The notes under the pieces are model-generated. The model searched no databases. It was not told where the DNA came from and saw only the letters and a program-made list of their open reading frames with translations. Positions 32,233 through 38,614 of a DNA stretch of 43,936 nt are shown one piece after another (position 1 is the stretch's first letter; the number at the start of each line of letters is the position of its first letter). Made by a program: the position numbers and the translations under genes. This stretch comes from a virus, in the IMG/VR virus record IMGVR_UViG_3300003885_000032, positions 1 to 43,936 of that record. One strand, 5' to 3'.

Positions 32233-32451
32233 CTATTTTTTTGCAAGTTGGTGAATGATAATGATGAGTAAACTGATGACGATGGTGAATCCTAGCCCGA
32301 TGTAACCGACTGCCCATTGCAACGATACCCATGCACCGACCGCCATCAATGACAAGCCAATGCCCCACACGCAAACAACGACGGTGTAGTAAATTAGTTT
32401 GGCAAAAAATGAGAGGGTAGAGGCAAGCGTATTGTTGTTTGGTTGATTCAT
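32233..32451 (-). CDS. Small two-helix membrane protein (possible holin)
   Basis: A 72-residue protein with two hydrophobic helices: residues about 16-42 (LIYYTVVVCVWGIGLSLMAV) and 46-68 (AVGYIGLGFTIVISLLIIII), joined by a short turn and ending in HQLAKK. Size, two helices and the basic tail fit a class II holin. However, there is no neighbouring endolysin, and other small membrane proteins are equally possible. Confidence 0.5.
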   Translation of the reverse strand: MNQPNNNTLASTLSFFAKLIYYTVVVCVWGIGLSLMAVGAWVSLQWAVGYIGLGFTIVISLLIIIIHQLAKK

Positions 32452-32475
32452 TTTGTTTAATCCTGTTGTTAAATG

Positions 32476-32943
32476 TTATGTGATAAAATCAATCGATAAA
32501 AATTGCTCGTTTGTTTCGTTTATACCTGTGTAATAAAGCTGGTATTTTAATCCACCTGTTTGCGCATCGCATTTTATTAATTTTCCGTGGTATTCGTAGG
32601 CTTCATTCTCTTCAAAAAACTTATTTTTTGCTTTTTGTGCACTTATTTCATCTATTTCGATGCACTCATCTATTTCCACATTGCAAAATCCAGTTTCTGT
32701 TTCCGCTGTGTTACAAGTGACGATACCCTTTATTGCAAATGTAAAAGTTTCCACGTTGTTTATTACAGTAAAACCCATTGAAAAACACTCGGTCGTCTCG
32801 TTATCGATGACTTTTAAATGATCCATATTTTCACTGATGCTGATCCAGCTAGGACGATCAATATCACCATTGGTGAGTCCCGCACAAATGTCACTATCAC
32901 TTAATTTTAATTCTGAAAAAAACTGGTCTAGTCGCTTGCTCAT
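32476..32943 (-). CDS. Acidic protein, unknown function
   Basis: A 155-residue protein; the start MSKRLDQFFSELKLSD at 32941-32943 is chosen for its GAAGG ribosome site. It is acidic, beta-rich and has about five cysteines (VTCNTAETETGFCNVEIDEC). The C-terminus (YQLYYTGINETNEQFLSIDF) alternates polar and hydrophobic residues as in a beta sheet. No family is recognised. Confidence 0.55.
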   Translation of the reverse strand: MSKRLDQFFSELKLSDSDICAGLTNGDIDRPSWISISENMDHLKVIDNETTECFSMGFTVINNVETFTFAIKGIVTCNTAETETGFCNVEIDECIEIDEISAQKAKNKFFEENEAYEYHGKLIKCDAQTGGLKYQLYYTGINETNEQFLSIDFIT

Positions 32944-33015
32944 TATCGATTTACCTTCAAGTTGTTGGCCGTCCTTAGCCGTATTGAAATTGTCATACAT
33001 CAAATATGACAGGCA

Positions 33016-33471
33016 TTAAAAATAATCACCGGCATCCATCATGGACGGGATGACATGGTTAACGACGTGATCGACAATGAGGGAGTAGTTTCTCACGTTG
33101 CCTAGTACAGTATGTACTGCATCGCTGGTGTTGATATTAAGCCGTGAGTTGGCATAAGCGGTGCGACCATCCAGCCCTAGTCCACGCCACCATTTTTCTG
33201 CTGTGTCATAACGATCGGCCATCAACGCTTCACCACCACGGATTAACAGGTTGTCGATGAATGATTCAACGGCGTCACTATCAATGTGGTCGTCTTCTTC
33301 ATAATCGCCTGAACAGTTGTGAAGATAAGTTTCGGTGAAGCAGACATCACCATCGCTGTCGAGGCGGATATCAGTAGCGATGTGTTCACCGTCGAGTTCA
33401 AAATGGACTTCAATCCACGCGCCTTGTGAGTTGCGGTCGAGTTCGAATTCGGTGAGTGTGGGTACGTGCAT
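33016..33471 (-). CDS. Strongly acidic protein, possible DNA mimic
   Basis: A 151-residue protein with about 30 Asp/Glu and 9 Arg/Lys. The N-terminal half (ELDRNSQGAWIEVHFELDGE, then RLDSDGDVCFTETYLHN and GDYEEDDHIDSDAVESFIDN) is particularly acidic. The C-terminal half (YDTAEKWWRGLGLDGR) is neutral. Such charge is typical of DNA-mimicking anti-restriction or anti-repair proteins, but also of many others. No specific family is recognised. Confidence 0.55.
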   Translation of the reverse strand: MHVPTLTEFELDRNSQGAWIEVHFELDGEHIATDIRLDSDGDVCFTETYLHNCSGDYEEDDHIDSDAVESFIDNLLIRGGEALMADRYDTAEKWWRGLGLDGRTAYANSRLNINTSDAVHTVLGNVRNYSLIVDHVVNHVIPSMMDAGDYF

Positions 33472-33535
33472 GTTGAGTTTCCTATTAAGTTTTGTTAGTG
33501 GAAAAGCCGTCCGTGCCGAGAACTTGAGTACTTTA

Positions 33536-33979
33536 TTAAATTATCTCTAGCTTATAAATACCCCTTCCTTTTTCAATGACTTCATCGATAATTAATTCAG
33601 GTAGTAACATTTCAATCACAGTGTTCGGACGTATAAAAGTATAAAAATCAATAATGGTTCCTATGCCGCAAGCCCCTCCTTTTATTAACTCAATCCGTGA
33701 CGTCATTTTAACATCAGATTTTCTGCTGACCGCTGTTGCCACTTCAAACCCGCCAATAAAATAAGCCTTGCGCAATGCTTGATGTGCACCCGTCGTCCCA
33801 AACGTTATCCTCACTTTATGCTTGACTGATTTGTATTTAATGTCTAATACATTAATGTATTTTTCATTGATGCTTGATAACCTCCATTCTTTTTTTTCAT
33901 CATTCCATTTGCCTCTTAATTTTTTGCAGATATCGAATAAATCCTTATTATATTCAACGGGTTTTAAAGTCATTATCAT
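33536..33979 (-). CDS. Conserved-looking protein, unknown function
   Basis: A 147-residue basic protein. The N-terminus (YNKDLFDICKKLRGKWNDEK, then KEWRLSSINEKYINVLDI) resembles the small domain at the start of SF2-type or other DNA enzymes in which F..CK...G.W.....W is followed by a strand and helix. The rest has GFEVATAVSRKSDVKM and GIGTIIDFYTFIRPNTVI. Its ATG overlaps the upstream stop (ATGA). Function unknown. Confidence 0.5.
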   Translation of the reverse strand: MIMTLKPVEYNKDLFDICKKLRGKWNDEKKEWRLSSINEKYINVLDIKYKSVKHKVRITFGTTGAHQALRKAYFIGGFEVATAVSRKSDVKMTSRIELIKGGACGIGTIIDFYTFIRPNTVIEMLLPELIIDEVIEKGRGIYKLEII

Positions 33980-34140
33980 TTCATTTGCCTTAAATTTATA
34001 TAATCATGTGAGCATTGAGATCTGCGTGTTAAATTGTAGATATCAAGTTCTACCTTTGCTAGAGCGATTTTTTTTGACTCATATACTTTGTTTTGTTCTT
34101 TTTTGCTATTAGCTAATTTATAGTAATTGTCTGTATTCAT
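33976..34140 (-). CDS. Small basic helical protein (54 aa)
   Basis: A 54-residue frame, MNTDNYYKLANSKKEQNKVY then ESKKIALAKVELDIYNLTRR. It ends in an ATGA overlap with the next gene, the strongest argument that it is real. The ribosome site is weak (GAGAGAGA). Lys-rich, possibly a coiled coil. No function is recognised. Confidence 0.45.
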   Translation of the reverse strand: MNTDNYYKLANSKKEQNKVYESKKIALAKVELDIYNLTRRSQCSHDYINLRQMK

Positions 34141-34169
34141 TTTGTCGTCTCTCTCTTTTGTTTACCTAA

Positions 34170-34201
34170 GATAAAGCCATCCTTAGTTAGTGATGGATGG
34201 C
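34170..34201 (-). terminator. Intrinsic terminator after gene 34220-34471
   Basis: On the minus strand GCCATCC (34195-34201) pairs with GGATGGC (34176-34182) around a 12-nt loop and is followed by TTTAT. It lies 19 bp past the stop of the gene at 34220, so it may separate that gene from the rest of the operon. Confidence 0.5.
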
Positions 34202-34219
34202 CCTCCGTGGCCGTGGTGG

Positions 34220-34471
34220 TTAGTTGAAGTTAGCGAGTTGAGCCGTGGTTATCACTCGTACTGAACGCCATGGTGAATTCATACAGGCGTATTCGGATTG
34301 CAGTTGCAAGACTGATCCATCGGCAAAGGTGTAGGTGAGGCGAGTGCCATCAGGTTGACGCTTGACAGTTTCCGTGTCACGAATGTCTTCAATCGCCTCA
34401 CTCAACTCGTTGTAATCCTCGATAAAGCCTTCTTCAAAGTTGGCTACTAATGTCTGTGCTGTTGTTAACAT
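34220..34471 (-). CDS. Small acidic early protein, unknown function
   Basis: An 83-residue protein started at the ATG at 34469-34471 because GGGGATAGC gives a ribosome site; a frame to 34564 would run through the promoter. ANFEEGFIEDYNELSEAIED is acidic and helical, followed by RLTYTFADGSVLQLQSEYAC, a pair of strands, and SVRVITTAQLANFN. It sits directly behind the strongest promoter in the window, so it is probably made early and in quantity. No family is recognised. Confidence 0.55.
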   Translation of the reverse strand: MLTTAQTLVANFEEGFIEDYNELSEAIEDIRDTETVKRQPDGTRLTYTFADGSVLQLQSEYACMNSPWRSVRVITTAQLANFN

Positions 34472-34512
34472 GCTGCTATCCCCTTGTTGTGTATTGACGT
34501 TGTATTCTCTAG

Positions 34513-34552
34513 TTGATATATCAATTGTACATAAGTTAATCAAGAGTGTCAA
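34513..34552 (-). promoter_or_regulatory. Strong leftward sigma70-like promoter with palindromic operator
   Basis: On the minus strand: TTGACA (34547-34552), 17-nt spacer, TACAAT (34524-34529). The -35 matches six of six and the -10 five of six. The 12-bp palindrome TTGATATATCAA (34513-34524) touches the -10 and the start point, a classic repressor position. The extended -35 TGTATTGACAC occurs at two other promoters. Confidence 0.75.
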
Positions 34553-34564
34553 TACATTTTTCAC

Positions 34565-35486
34565 ATTTATTTATATCTTTATTGCATACTATGTATATGT
34601 AGCAATATGTGTATTGACATTGAAAGTTGTATGGTCTTTGGAGATCAGGGTAGATGGACTTGGGCTTAGTCTAGGTCTGAATTGGGCTTGGTCTGAGTCT
34701 AAACCTAAATACCTTGTGGTGTAGATGGGATTAGGAGATTAAGGGTTAACAGTAGGATGTGGCACTTGTGGTGTTGAGAGGGGCACTGAGGTGGTGTTGG
34801 GTAGGTGGATGGGTAGCGTGCCTTGGTGGGCATTGTGTTGGGTATTTGATGGGTTGATGGTGTGGAGTGGTGAGTGGTTGTGGTGGTTAAATTGGGGAGG
34901 GGGTTGATTTTGTTGGGGGGGAAAATGTGACCAAAAGTGTCACTGTCCGATAATGAACACTTTTCATTCCTGTCAACTACTTTCTCATCGGCTTGAAAAT
35001 AGGCTATCTTCTTGCGCTTAAGCTTTAGGCTGAGACTAAGACCCATTCAAAATCAAGCACTTGCAATATATTTAATGAGAGCTAGACGCATTCCACACAG
35101 GGGAGTCGTCCCACCGAGTCACCCCACCGTCACCCCTTACGTGAGATTAAACCCCTACCCTTGGGGGGGGTACCACGATTGTGATTATGGGAATTAGACC
35201 CAAACTCATATACCACCAAAATACCCCCATTTCAATACCCCCACCACCACTCAGGACTCTCACACCACGGGTAAGCCCTTAATCTCCAATGACCCTAAGA
35301 GCATAATGGGTATATATCATCCACCTTTTTCAGCCCATCCCCAAGCCTCAAAACCCTCAAAACCCCCTCCTACTGGTGAAGCCGAGATCTCCTAAAACCC
35401 TGCTAGTGACGGTGGAATTTGGACCTGTACCACCACCAGAATAGACCCGCTGCACCGAGATAGATACTGGCGCTCAGTAAAAATAC
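34565..35486. other. 0.9-kb noncoding region with strand-composition switch
   Basis: The plus strand is G/T-rich from about 34640 to 34925 and C/A-rich from about 35085 to 35400, with a mixed divider between. Three blocks on the left recur inverted and in order on the right: GGAGATTAAGGG (34734-34745) with 35276-35287, GTGGTGTTGAGAG (34768-34780) with 35257-35268 minus one T, and CTGAGGTGGTG (34786-34796) with 35245-35254. A 25-bp imperfect inverted pair lies at 34679-34703 and 35024-35047. Frames here (such as 34705-35046, minus) are low in complexity and lack ribosome sites. Confidence 0.6.
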
Positions 35487-35720
35487 ATGCCAACAAATAG
35501 TACTCATGCCCATGTTAATCACCTCGCTTATCCACTTAACTGGTTAGACAAGATCCATGCCGGTCTACTTGATTTCGTTGACCCCGCCATCCGAGCGTTT
35601 AGACTCATTCTAATTTTGGGCTTGGATTCACTGCGATCGGAAAAGTGGTTTTATTTTTTTGAGCATTTTCTGGGGAACCGATTTAATCCTCAGGAAAATA
35701 TTCACCCATCGCTATTTTGA
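35487..35720 (+). CDS. Possible small protein, unknown
   Basis: A 77-residue frame (YPLNWLDKIHAGLLDFVDPA, then IRAFRLILILGLDSLRSEKW) that looks protein-like, with an amphipathic helical character. It has no clear ribosome site and overlaps the convergent minus-strand gene by 38 bp. It fills an otherwise empty stretch. It may be real or chance. Confidence 0.35.
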   Translation: MPTNSTHAHVNHLAYPLNWLDKIHAGLLDFVDPAIRAFRLILILGLDSLRSEKWFYFFEHFLGNRFNPQENIHPSLF

Positions 35721-36063
35721 AATGGATCAGTAACAAGAGATTTTCATGTTTGAATTGATCGCATTTAAATGACAGTGCCAACACCATGTCATGTGCCGTC
35801 GTAGTTTCACGCTCAATTTTCACAATGATCTCACGGCAAAATTCAGCCAAAGCATCTTGCAAGATGAGCGTTTTGATTTCCATTTGCCGAGGTGGATCGG
35901 GGTAGGCATGCAGCATTTGTACATAGGTGTCGTACAATTCGGCAAAGATGTATTCGGGCGGTTGGGGTTTTTGGCAGAAAAGGTAAAGCTGAAAGACGAG
36001 TAATTCTTGGGAAAGTCGGTGGTACAGGAAGCGGGAGCAGGGGGCATTATGGGGTGTGTTCAT
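35683..36063 (-). CDS. Small helical protein, unknown function
   Basis: A 126-residue, mostly helical protein: FLYHRLSQELLVFQLYLFCQ, then YIFAELYDTYVQMLHAYPDP, ALAEFCREIIVKIERE and HENLLLLIHFKIAMGEYFPE. Its start overlaps the upstream stop (ATGA). It forms a two-gene operon with the acidic protein at 36060-36320. No motif is recognised. Confidence 0.6.
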   Translation of the reverse strand: MNTPHNAPCSRFLYHRLSQELLVFQLYLFCQKPQPPEYIFAELYDTYVQMLHAYPDPPRQMEIKTLILQDALAEFCREIIVKIERETTTAHDMVLALSFKCDQFKHENLLLLIHFKIAMGEYFPED

Positions 36064-36320
36064 TTACTGTCTATCGAGTTACTAATCCACTCAAGTTTTT
36101 CTTCTAAGTCCTCGAAAAGACTATCCATGCCATTTTTGTGCAGACTAGCCAAATACATGTGGGTGAGCGATTGGAGATAACTCGCTACAATTTCTGGGTG
36201 TTGGTCTGAAAATCCTTGGCCGAATTGTTCGCTAATAGAGTTTTTAGATAAGAGTAAAAACTGGGTGGTGAGTTTGTTGCACTCTAGAATGAAAGCATTG
36301 TTATCTTCTACGTCACTCAT
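36060..36320 (-). CDS. Small acidic helical protein, unknown function
   Basis: An 86-residue protein started at the ATG at 36318-36320, which has GGAAACG upstream; the ATG nine bases earlier sits directly on the GGGG. CNKLTTQFLLLSKNSISEQF and SYLQSLTHMYLASLHKNGMD are helices, and the end EDLEEKLEWISNSIDSK is acidic. It is the first gene of a two-gene minus operon behind the 36431-36459 promoter and a 13-bp leader hairpin. Unknown function. Confidence 0.55.
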   Translation of the reverse strand: MSDVEDNNAFILECNKLTTQFLLLSKNSISEQFGQGFSDQHPEIVASYLQSLTHMYLASLHKNGMDSLFEDLEEKLEWISNSIDSK

Positions 36321-36354
36321 CGTTTCCATCCCCAGTTGGCAGCATCAGTAAGGT

Positions 36355-36391
36355 GAGGAAGCAATATCCGAATCAAAAATATTGCTTCCTC
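36355..36391. repeat. 13-bp perfect leader hairpin
   Basis: GAGGAAGCAATAT (36355-36367) pairs exactly with ATATTGCTTCCTC (36379-36391) over an 11-nt loop. It lies in the 5' leader of the minus transcript starting near 36424. No T-run follows, so it may control translation or mRNA stability rather than end transcription. Confidence 0.6.
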
Positions 36392-36392
36392 T

Positions 36393-36459
36393 GTTGATTT
36401 CGATATGCAAAACCATCATCAACTATTGAGATAGTAGTTTAGATAAATTCAGGCGTCAA
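36393..36459 (-). promoter_or_regulatory. Leftward promoter with downstream GTTGAT-ATCAAC palindrome
   Basis: On the minus strand: TTGACG (36454-36459), 17-nt spacer, TACTAT (36431-36436). Just past the expected start point, GTTGAT (36393-36398) and ATCAAC (36418-36423) form an inverted pair with a 19-bp gap. The half-site equals that of the TTGATATATCAA operator at 34513. This could be a second site for the same repressor. Confidence 0.5.
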
Positions 36460-36497
36460 CATTTTTGTGTCCACTAGGGGTATGCTATGCTTGACGG

Positions 36498-36983
36498 ATG
36501 CCAATAGATTTCTTTGCGTCAAATGCTTGGTGGGGTAGCCATTACCGCTATATTCGCCGATTTCACCGCCAGTGGTTAGTGCGAATTAAGGCACATCAGC
36601 AAAAATTAGTGTATCAGGTTTTCAAAGATGAAGATTATGCGGGGCCGAAGATGGCGTTACGGGCGGCCATGCGGTTTCGGGATCAGGCGGTGGCTGAGTT
36701 TTCGGCCGAGCAGAAGGTGTCGATGCGATTGGGGTATCCCAGGCCCGATCCCAATGCGGGGGTTTTTATGACGACTCGGCAGAAGCCGCGAGGTCATGGG
36801 GTGTATGTGTTAGTGGTGGCTAAGTGCCATAACAAGTTTTTGGGTATTCGTGTCACCAAATCATTTTCGGTGGGGGAGAAGCGAAGCAGGGAGGAGGCAT
36901 TTGCTTTGGCGAGACGGTGGCGCATTAAGATGATTGAAGATTATCAAGCAATGGCGATACAAAAAGGGATGATAAAATTGTAG
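36498..36983 (+). CDS. AP2-like DNA-binding protein (two repeats)
   Basis: A 161-residue basic protein with two AP2-type units: residues about 30-68 (KLVYQVFKDEDYAGPKMALR, then AAMRFRDQAV) and about 105-155 (FLGIRVTKSFSVGEKRSREE, then AFALARRWR). Each has three short strands followed by an A..A..(F/W)R helix, as in phage and plant AP2 domains, often fused to HNH nucleases. No HNH residues are present, so it is likely a stand-alone DNA binder. No strong ribosome site is seen before the ATG. The gene is plus strand in a minus-strand block. Confidence 0.65.
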   Translation: MPIDFFASNAWWGSHYRYIRRFHRQWLVRIKAHQQKLVYQVFKDEDYAGPKMALRAAMRFRDQAVAEFSAEQKVSMRLGYPRPDPNAGVFMTTRQKPRGHGVYVLVVAKCHNKFLGIRVTKSFSVGEKRSREEAFALARRWRIKMIEDYQAMAIQKGMIKL

Positions 36984-36992
36984 ATGAATGTA

Positions 36993-37021
36993 TTGACACT
37001 TTTGGTTAAATATTGCATAGT
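36993..37021 (+). promoter_or_regulatory. Rightward sigma70-like promoter with no gene behind it
   Basis: TTGACA (36993-36998) inside TGTATTGACACTT, 17-nt spacer, CATAGT (37016-37021). The -35 is perfect and the -10 matches four of six. No plus-strand gene follows until 38015; only hairpins and a terminator (37626-37677) do. Confidence 0.6.
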
Positions 37022-37382
37022 GGTCTCGTCGGTGGATCAACGAGAGTATTTAGCGATCCCTGATTTTTGGGACTGACCCTAGCATGAGTTTGCTTTCCCA
37101 GTCAGTGTCAATATTTGCGTGGAGTGTTTCACTATATTTAGTGTTTCAGGCATAGTGAGTTACCGCGAATAAATGTGGAGTAAATAATAAAGAGTCAGCG
37201 CCGATAGACTCCAATCCCTGGGTGCTGGCAAGGGGCCGCTGGTTCCACGGTGTTCGAGCGGTCTCGATTTATCCAAGTATTAGGTGTGAGTGATTGAGGT
37301 AAATGTAGCTCACGCTTAGGAATCATGCTGGTCAGACGTTACTGGCATGATTCTGATTTATTTGTACTCCTTCCACTCCCCC
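37022..37382 (+). ncRNA. Candidate structured RNA region
   Basis: This 360-bp stretch has no gene. It follows a good plus-strand promoter. Several stems occur: CCCT/AGGG (37216-37219 with 37231-37234), CCGCT/AGCGG (37236-37240 with 37257-37261), and GAATCATGC/GCATGATTC (37320-37328 with 37345-37353) followed by TGATTTATTT, a weak terminator. The G/C-rich segment 37200-37265 stands out from its surroundings. A stable RNA is possible; no known family is recognised. Confidence 0.35.
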
Positions 37383-37583
37383 CTAGCTATCTAAAATCGA
37401 TACGCTATAATGATGAGGTAATTTCTGATCATTTGAGAAATCTTCAAATGTCAGTATAATTACTTCCTGTGTGTTGTATGTTGATTGGCCGGTCGCTACT
37501 AACGACCGGCTGTTGTCCAGTTCGATAGTCCTTGTGTGTTTTTCAAAGCGGTCTGTAAAGTGGGTGGTTTCAGCACTGCCCAC
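37383..37583 (-). CDS. Small protein, unknown function
   Basis: A 66-residue frame from a GTG with GGGGA 6 nt upstream. It is polar and Thr/Ser-rich (GSAETTHFTDRFEKHTRTIE, then EVIILTFEDFSNDQ). The frame remains open upstream to about 37672 but offers no standard start. The segment is also crossed by two strong plus-strand hairpins, so coding and RNA roles may compete. Confidence 0.45.
   Translation of the reverse strand: MGSAETTHFTDRFEKHTRTIELDNSRSLVATGQSTYNTQEVIILTFEDFSNDQKLPHHYSVSILDS
37488..37510. repeat. 8-bp perfect hairpin
   Basis: GCCGGTCG (37488-37495) pairs with CGACCGGC (37503-37510) over a 7-nt loop. It is a very stable GC-rich stem within the small minus-strand gene 37383-37583. 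It is the first of three consecutive hairpins ending in a terminator on the plus strand. Confidence 0.65.
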
Positions 37584-37587
37584 TTTA
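37556..37587. repeat. 9-bp perfect hairpin
   Basis: TAAAGTGGG (37556-37564) pairs with CCCACTTTA (37579-37587) over a 14-nt loop. It covers the GTG start and ribosome site of the small minus-strand gene, so it could control its translation. Confidence 0.65.
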
Positions 37588-37625
37588 TGTCCCCATTTCT
37601 GAGTGTGTTTGTCAGCTAGATCAAT

Positions 37626-37677
37626 CCCGTGTTTACTGTCGTCGCCAAACTCAGGTGAACACGGGAGTCCTTTTTTA
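37626..37677 (+). terminator. Intrinsic terminator, plus strand
   Basis: CCCGTGTTTAC (37626-37636) pairs with GTGAACACGGG (37655-37665) with one G-T pair and is followed by TCCTTTTTTA. This is a classic plus-strand terminator, yet the flanking genes are on the minus strand. It probably ends the transcript from the 36993 promoter. Confidence 0.8.
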
Positions 37678-37863
37678 TCTCAAGTTATCCTCTTTTAATG
37701 GTTGAAATTGACTGAAATCATACTCGCAACCGCGAGGGCATTTCATATTCACAATCGATAGATCAATTTCTAGTTGTGACACAAGATAGCCGCAGTCAGG
37801 GCAACATCGCTGAGTGATGCCGGTGGGCAAATTAACGATATTGTCTTTTTTATTCCTCATCAT
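37675..37863 (-). CDS. Small zinc-ribbon protein
   Basis: A 62-residue protein with CCPDCGYLV and, 20 residues later, CPRGCEYDF, a four-cysteine zinc ribbon (residues about 20-45). NLPTGITQR precedes it and a short acidic tail follows. It lies just before the late operon and diverges from the small terminase gene, so a role as a transcription regulator of the late genes is possible. There is a putative ribosome site (AGGAAG) 8 nt before the start. Confidence 0.65.
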   Translation of the reverse strand: MMRNKKDNIVNLPTGITQRCCPDCGYLVSQLEIDLSIVNMKCPRGCEYDFSQFQPLKEDNLR

Positions 37864-37902
37864 TTAATCTTCCTTTTTCTGTGGTTTCTACGGCTATATC
37901 GA

Positions 37903-37955
37903 TGCAAAAATGCAACGGTTTGGGGGAAATCTCAAGTTTGTGTTGCAAAAATGCA
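37903..37955. promoter_or_regulatory. Twin TGCAAAAATGCA sites upstream of the late operon
   Basis: The 12-mer TGCAAAAATGCA occurs at 37903-37914 and 37944-37955, 41 bp apart (about four helical turns), in the divergent gap between the zinc-ribbon gene and the small terminase gene. The site has TGCA at both ends. It may be the binding site of a late regulator or part of the packaging start site. Confidence 0.55.
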
Positions 37956-38014
37956 CGTTGATGGTGTATTTTTGGTCTAAACTTAGGGCCAACTCCCATT
38001 TAGGATAGAAAGAA

Positions 38015-38614
38015 ATGGCAGAAGCGACAGCATTAACCCTCGATCCCATCGATAAATACGATGATTTGGCCTTTCAACACCCGTCTATCTACCACAAGGG
38101 GCTTGATCCAGACAAGAAAATCGAGCTGGTGGTGGCTTTTTTAACGACCGGATCGTTGAAGGGGGCGGCACAAATCACGGGGTTGACGATACGCGAAGTA
38201 CATGAATCTCGCCAAACGGAGTGGTGGGAGCATCTACATGGGGCGATCGTCGCCGAACATGGGACAAAATTGCGAGCGCGTTGCAATGCTCTCATTGATG
38301 CCGGATTGATCAATTTGTCGAAAAGAATGGAGCAAGGCGATCAAAAAATAGGCAAGGACGGTGAGATCCAAAACTTGGCGGTGTCAGCGCGAGATTCGGC
38401 TTATGTGGTCGATATGATGATGACCCAGTGTGATGCCTTGGATAAGAAAACCCGGCAAATGGGCAGTGCGGATGCCGAAGCGCGTATTTTAAGCAAGATT
38501 GCGGATGGATTGGCGGACATTGCCCGTGAAGTGAAAGCCAAGGATGTGACGCCGTTGCCACATGAGTTACCCATCGTAGAGGGGGAGACGGTGCTGGTGG
38601 AGAGTTCACCATGA
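38015..38614 (+). CDS. terS: Terminase small subunit (putative)
   Basis: A 199-residue protein at the start of the late operon. A helix-turn-helix-like segment is visible at about 35-70 (KKIELVVAFLTTGSLKGAAQ, then ITGLTIREVHESRQT), followed by WWEHLHGAIVAEHGTK and a long helical oligomerisation part (NALIDAGLINLSKRMEQGDQ). A basic or acidic tail follows. Such proteins recognise the packaging site and load the large subunit. The ATG of the next gene overlaps its stop (ATGA). Assignment rests on fold pattern and position. Confidence 0.7.
   Translation: MAEATALTLDPIDKYDDLAFQHPSIYHKGLDPDKKIELVVAFLTTGSLKGAAQITGLTIREVHESRQTEWWEHLHGAIVAEHGTKLRARCNALIDAGLINLSKRMEQGDQKIGKDGEIQNLAVSARDSAYVVDMMMTQCDALDKKTRQMGSADAEARILSKIADGLADIAREVKAKDVTPLPHELPIVEGETVLVESSP

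Noticed and set aside
34705-35046. A 113-residue minus-strand frame in the skew-flip region
   Set aside because: The product is low-complexity Thr/Pro/His repeat reflecting the G/T-rich plus strand, and no ribosome site precedes the ATG.
35012-35197. A 61-residue plus-strand frame
   Set aside because: It is Arg/Pro-rich owing to the C-rich strand and has no ribosome site.
37200-37265. A tRNA gene, suggested by a GGTGTTCGAGCGG segment
   Set aside because: No acceptor stem, anticodon arm or T-stem could be formed around it.
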